DNA from: Larus michahellis | Lineage: Eukaryota > Chordata > Aves > Charadriiformes > Laridae | Direction of reading: 5' to 3' | DNA: 64,000 nt | NCBI RefSeq assembly: GCF_964199755.1 | Contig: NC_133903.1 | Coordinates: 5,039,001 to 5,103,000 of the forward strand | Shown here: positions 60,521-64,000 of the stretch, in pieces | How the letters are laid out: each line of letters opens with the position of its first letter | Position numbering within the stretch: position 1 is the stretch's first letter | Notes under the pieces: model-generated | Database searches by the model: none | The model's input: the letters and a program-made list of their open reading frames with translations, nothing else | What the model was told of the DNA's origin: nothing | Position numbers and translations under genes: made by a program

Positions 60521-63500
60521 GGGTTGGTGGGTGCAGGTTGGCTTTGCCAAACCTCTGCACCTGGGGCTTATTTTTACCGTCAGACTCAAGACATAGAAAT
60601 TTGGCTGTTTGGAAGCAGCAGAGCTGGGTGGGCTGTATCTGTGGCTTGTTTTGGGGGAGTCTTCTGTAATTACCGATTTGACCTCCGAACAGGGTCTTTG
60701 ACGAGCTTGGAATGGACCCATTTGAAATGGTCATTATTTTATGTGGACTGACCTATATTCTCTTCGTTTCTTTGACATCTCTGCCTGAAAGTTGAAGATG
60801 GAGAAACTGCTTGCAGTGAGACTGTGCAATACGTGACTGTGAGGAAGAATGGATGCCAAATTCCTGTACAAGGAGACAAAGAGGCATTTCTGCAGAGTGC
60901 CTTTCAAAGCCATGGTTGGGGAAAATCTTATTTCTCTGTTTTTAAATGAGCTGTTTGCAGTGATGCTCACAGACTGCAGTGGTGGTATGGAAACATTTCA
61001 GTTTGTCTGTGATGAAATGGGGCCTGAATGTGCTACAGGTTCTGTAGCTTTAAATCTCCTTGTTGAGGCAATGGCACTGAAAACAGGCTTTAGAGCTGGC
61101 CAGGTGGTAGCACAAACCTGACCAGGCCTTTGGAAACCTAGGGCCCCACTGATCCCAAAGTCCAAATGGACTTGGTGTAAGAAGCTTTCACCCTCAGGAA
61201 GAAAAGGGTGCACGGCTTCATCCCAGGACAGGGATCTTTCCCACCTATTTGTTATGGTGTGCGTGAGCAAAAGATACATTTCTGGAGGCAGTTGGAAATA
61301 CTTTAGCATTATCCAGAGACAAAAGCAGTTAATCCCAGATGTCTCTTCTCTGTGAACAGCAGCGAGATAAGCAATAGCTTTTTACGTCAGCTATTTGAAA
61401 GACAGTTTTATCATAAGTTTTTATGATAAGAGTGTTCTGCTCCTCTCTTATAATAAGGAAAAATACACTGAAACTGTTAATTCATTTCAATAAGTTTGCC
61501 ATTAGTAAGGGATCAATATTCAGGAAAAAGGAGAAAAGAATTCAGGATCTTCCTATAAAAATCGCATTCTGAAAGGTGTAATGGTAATGGCTGGTTTTGG
61601 CTTTAGGACCAATATGAAATTAAAGGAAAGAATCAATTATATTTACACAAATGATACTGAAAAATAAAAAACAGAAGAAGGTGATTTATGTCATGGCAAC
61701 TTTACTGGGAAGCTGTAGTCAGTTCGGTCTTCTGAAAATTGGAGCTGGACAAGGCATTTCAGATCATCTTTCCCACCAAAGCAGGGCAGGATGAGATGTA
61801 GCCTAATGCCTTCTCTTTCTTACAGGGCAGTAGTTGCTTGAGAGCTCTGTCCAAGCTCCTGTGGTCGTTTACCTGCTATCTGCCAGCCTGTTTATTTTAA
61901 CAGGGAATAGTCTGTCACCAGAAGTTGTGGTGAAGTTGTGGTGGTGAAGTTGTTTGAAACCAAGTGCCCTGCAGTGATTGCTCGAGTAGCGAGTCATATA
62001 GCAAAGGGCTAGACTGGAGTCGCAATTAGAGAAGGAAATTCATTGAACTAAGGCTCGACTTTGTTGCTTTGATTGGGATTCTGTTTTCTTAGCTTAACCT
62101 AGTGTAATTAGCAACAAATTCAGTGTTGATTTAAACCTGCTGATTCACACGTTGCGTGGCAGTTGGGTGACTTACTTATGCCTTTCTTCTCAGAAACATT
62201 AGAGGGGAGTCTATCCTGAATCAAGGACGTTTGTTTTAGAGACCATACAGGCCTGACTGGTGAATGTTGGTATAGTCTTCTAAAACTATGCCTGTTGTTT
62301 TTATTAGCACTCGGTCTGCTCTTTTCTTTCTCACTGTGTCAAGCCAGAGCTGCAAAGGGCTGGAATCCTTTTAGCATTTTACTTCCGTGACAAACATCCT
62401 GCTGTTCTGTCACTGCCCTCCTGAAATGTAGGAGCTCTTTTTTGATGGGGGAAAATACCTCCGAACTGAAAGAACTGTTTGCAGTCGTGTTTGGTGACAT
62501 CTGCTTTACTGCAAGCATCACTGAATGCAAATCTACAGCCTTTTAACCCTATTCTCTAGGGCAGCAATTTTGTGCTCTAGTTCTTCCACGCTCTTATTTG
62601 TCACCTTTTTCCAAGGGGTATAAGATGTAGTTTCTCTCTTAAAGAAAAGCTTTGGTTGCTTACACGACAAGCGAAGATCTGTGCAGAGATCCCCATAGGG
62701 TAACAAAAACCTTACCCAGGGAAAACATCCTTGAACTAGTTTGAACTGAAAGCTCCAAATTTCACTGTGCCTTTGGCTGGAAAATGTAAATGTTCAAAGT
62801 GCTGGGGCATGATTAAAGATTTTTCTTGTCTCGGCCTCTGATGCAAGAGGGCAGACTCTCCCCCTCCCCTCCCTGCTTGCATAGATTTGCTTTGTAGGAG
62901 TGAATGAAAACAGACTTGGGTGTTAGGGGAAGAAACAGGATCTAAGGTAGAAAATAGAGAAAGAAGGGCTTCGGCTTCTTGGAGCTTTTTCCATTCTTTG
63001 CCCCTGCAGCTCTGTGCAGATCAGTCGTCTGTGACCCTTCCAGGCAGCGGACCCGAGAAGATGGTCCTCATTTTTGTGCCAGTTACCGTTCTGGTTTGGA
63101 ACTGGGCTCAGACTTGAGGACATCAAACACCTTTTGGGGGAACTCTTGCTGGACACCAGTCTCTCAGCTCTTCTCGCTGGCAGAATTTTGCTCTAGGTTC
63201 AGTTCACTGCACTCACAGGTTTTTGCAGCACCCAGGTCTTTTTTTTTTTTTTTTTTTTTTTTTCAGTTTCTAGGAGGCTTGGTTCCAGTTTTTTATAATT
63301 ACTGTCTTCTCCAGACCCCGCACTGCAGCATTTTCCAAGCTCAGTATGAAAACAGTGTAGGCTCAGTGAGACTGCATTTCTGATGTATTATCATGCTGCA
63401 AATTCCTGATCTTTGCAGCTAACCCAAAAGCCAGGGAAGAGGGAGCAATATCCTCTTCTCCTGCAGCTAAAGATCCTCAAACATACACCACAACCGTTTT

Positions 63501-64000
63501 AACCGAGTTGAACGCCTCCAGGGGAGCCAGTGCTGTTTTGTCACGCACAGAAATGGAGACATGACAGAGCTGAGGTACCATTTCATTGCTTTAATTGCTG
63601 AGTGGACAGCTCAGGCCGGGTGTATAGAAATATCTCCTACCTGCAGCTTTGCTGATCTCGGGATATCCAACCCCGTCTTTCCCTCCTGCCTTCCCTCTTT
63701 CTTTTAGAGTGGTAAAAGCAGGTAAGGTCTGAGGGCTGGGCCCCCAAGAGCTGTAAGGCAGCAGGCATATATGCAGAGAAGCGTATATCTCACCCCTCCT
63801 CTGCGTTTTGGTGGGTTAGGAAAGAGTTAAATGACAACAGAGGGAGAGGCTGTGCTATTGTTCAGGCATCCCTGGGTCCAGGGTGGCTGATCTCTATTCC
63901 CGGATCTGCCTCTGGTTTCCTGCATGACCTTGGACCGGTCACTTACCTTTTCTTTTCCTTAGCTCCCAAATTATAACGTGGAAATCATTCTCTTCTGCGG
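60521..64000. other. Region right of DHRS7B, no gene recognised
   Basis: About 3.5 kb upstream of DHRS7B. Open frames are short and lack splice-supported structure or known families. A plus-strand non-coding transcript from the shared CpG island is possible. A T25 run lies at 63239-63263 and small GTGGTGAAGTT repeats at 61921-61956. Confidence 0.6.
63239..63263. repeat. Poly-T tract (T25)
   Basis: An uninterrupted run of 25 T, followed by CAG. It could be a retroposon tail on the minus strand, but no body is recognised. Confidence 0.85.

Noticed and set aside
60146-60751. Plus-strand open frame of 201 codons starting with ATG in the DHRS7B CpG island
   Set aside because: The Arg/Pro/Gly-rich start is typical of any frame through CpG-island DNA. 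It overlaps the DHRS7B start codon antisense, contains the promoter motifs, and shows no known domain.
1-64000. Bacterial-type systems (operons, CRISPR, phage, toxin-antitoxin) and retroviral pol/env genes
   Set aside because: All firm coding sequence is in spliced vertebrate genes. No reverse transcriptase, integrase or Cas-like motif was seen in any frame, and the repeats are minisatellites without spacers.

Overview
The window is vertebrate nuclear DNA, and almost certainly avian. Genes are split by GT-AG introns, first exons sit in CpG islands, and long introns carry little beyond simple repeats. The encoded proteins are close to the human ones but show steady small differences. A tail of two ATTCTATG octamers at 18383-18402 resembles the 3' end of CR1 LINEs, the dominant avian retroposon. 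The left half is clearly GC-rich, as on a bird microchromosome. There is no operon, phage, plasmid or CRISPR structure.

Four genes can be supported. They match, in reverse orientation, the human 17p11.2 block DHRS7B-TMEM11-NATD1-MAP2K3. (1) MAP2K3, minus strand: only the small first coding exon (14940-14955) and its CpG-island promoter lie here, and positions 1-14939 read as intron 1. (2) NATD1, plus strand: three coding exons (19667-19763, 27504-27622, 28425-28541; 110 aa) and probably a 3' UTR of about 3.3 kb ending near 31.9 kb. (3) TMEM11, plus strand: two coding exons (34671-34735, 42657-43173; 193 aa). (4) DHRS7B, minus strand: seven coding exons between 60147 and 47879 (324 aa). I rebuilt exon boundaries by hand from splice sites, and reading phase is kept across every junction. 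From 60.3 kb to the end I recognise no gene.

Region by region: 1-14.9 kb is MAP2K3 intron 1, with poly-A tracts, a 14-bp minisatellite (4331-4443) and a perfect CRE (1311). 14.4-15.2 kb is the MAP2K3 CpG island. 15.2-18.0 kb is featureless intergenic DNA. 18.07-19.35 kb is a repeat-rich patch abutting the NATD1 promoter: a 137-bp direct repeat, a CR1-like tail, four ~160-bp minisatellite units rich in CCAGTA, and a GGTG run. 19.35-31.9 kb is NATD1. 31.9-34.4 kb is intergenic. 34.4-43.6 kb is TMEM11, whose promoter has three ZNF143/THAP11-type motifs and a YY1-type site on the start codon. 43.6-47.9 kb is the convergent gap. 47.9-60.3 kb is DHRS7B, with an NRF1/ETS/CCAAT promoter.

The genes do not form one pathway. 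MAP2K3 is a stress kinase, TMEM11 an inner mitochondrial membrane protein, DHRS7B an ether-lipid reductase of peroxisomes and ER, and NATD1 a small GNAT-fold protein of unclear substrate. They are ordinary conserved neighbours. I found no convincing undescribed coding system. The least ordinary DNA is the 18.07-19.35 kb repeat patch beside the NATD1 promoter.
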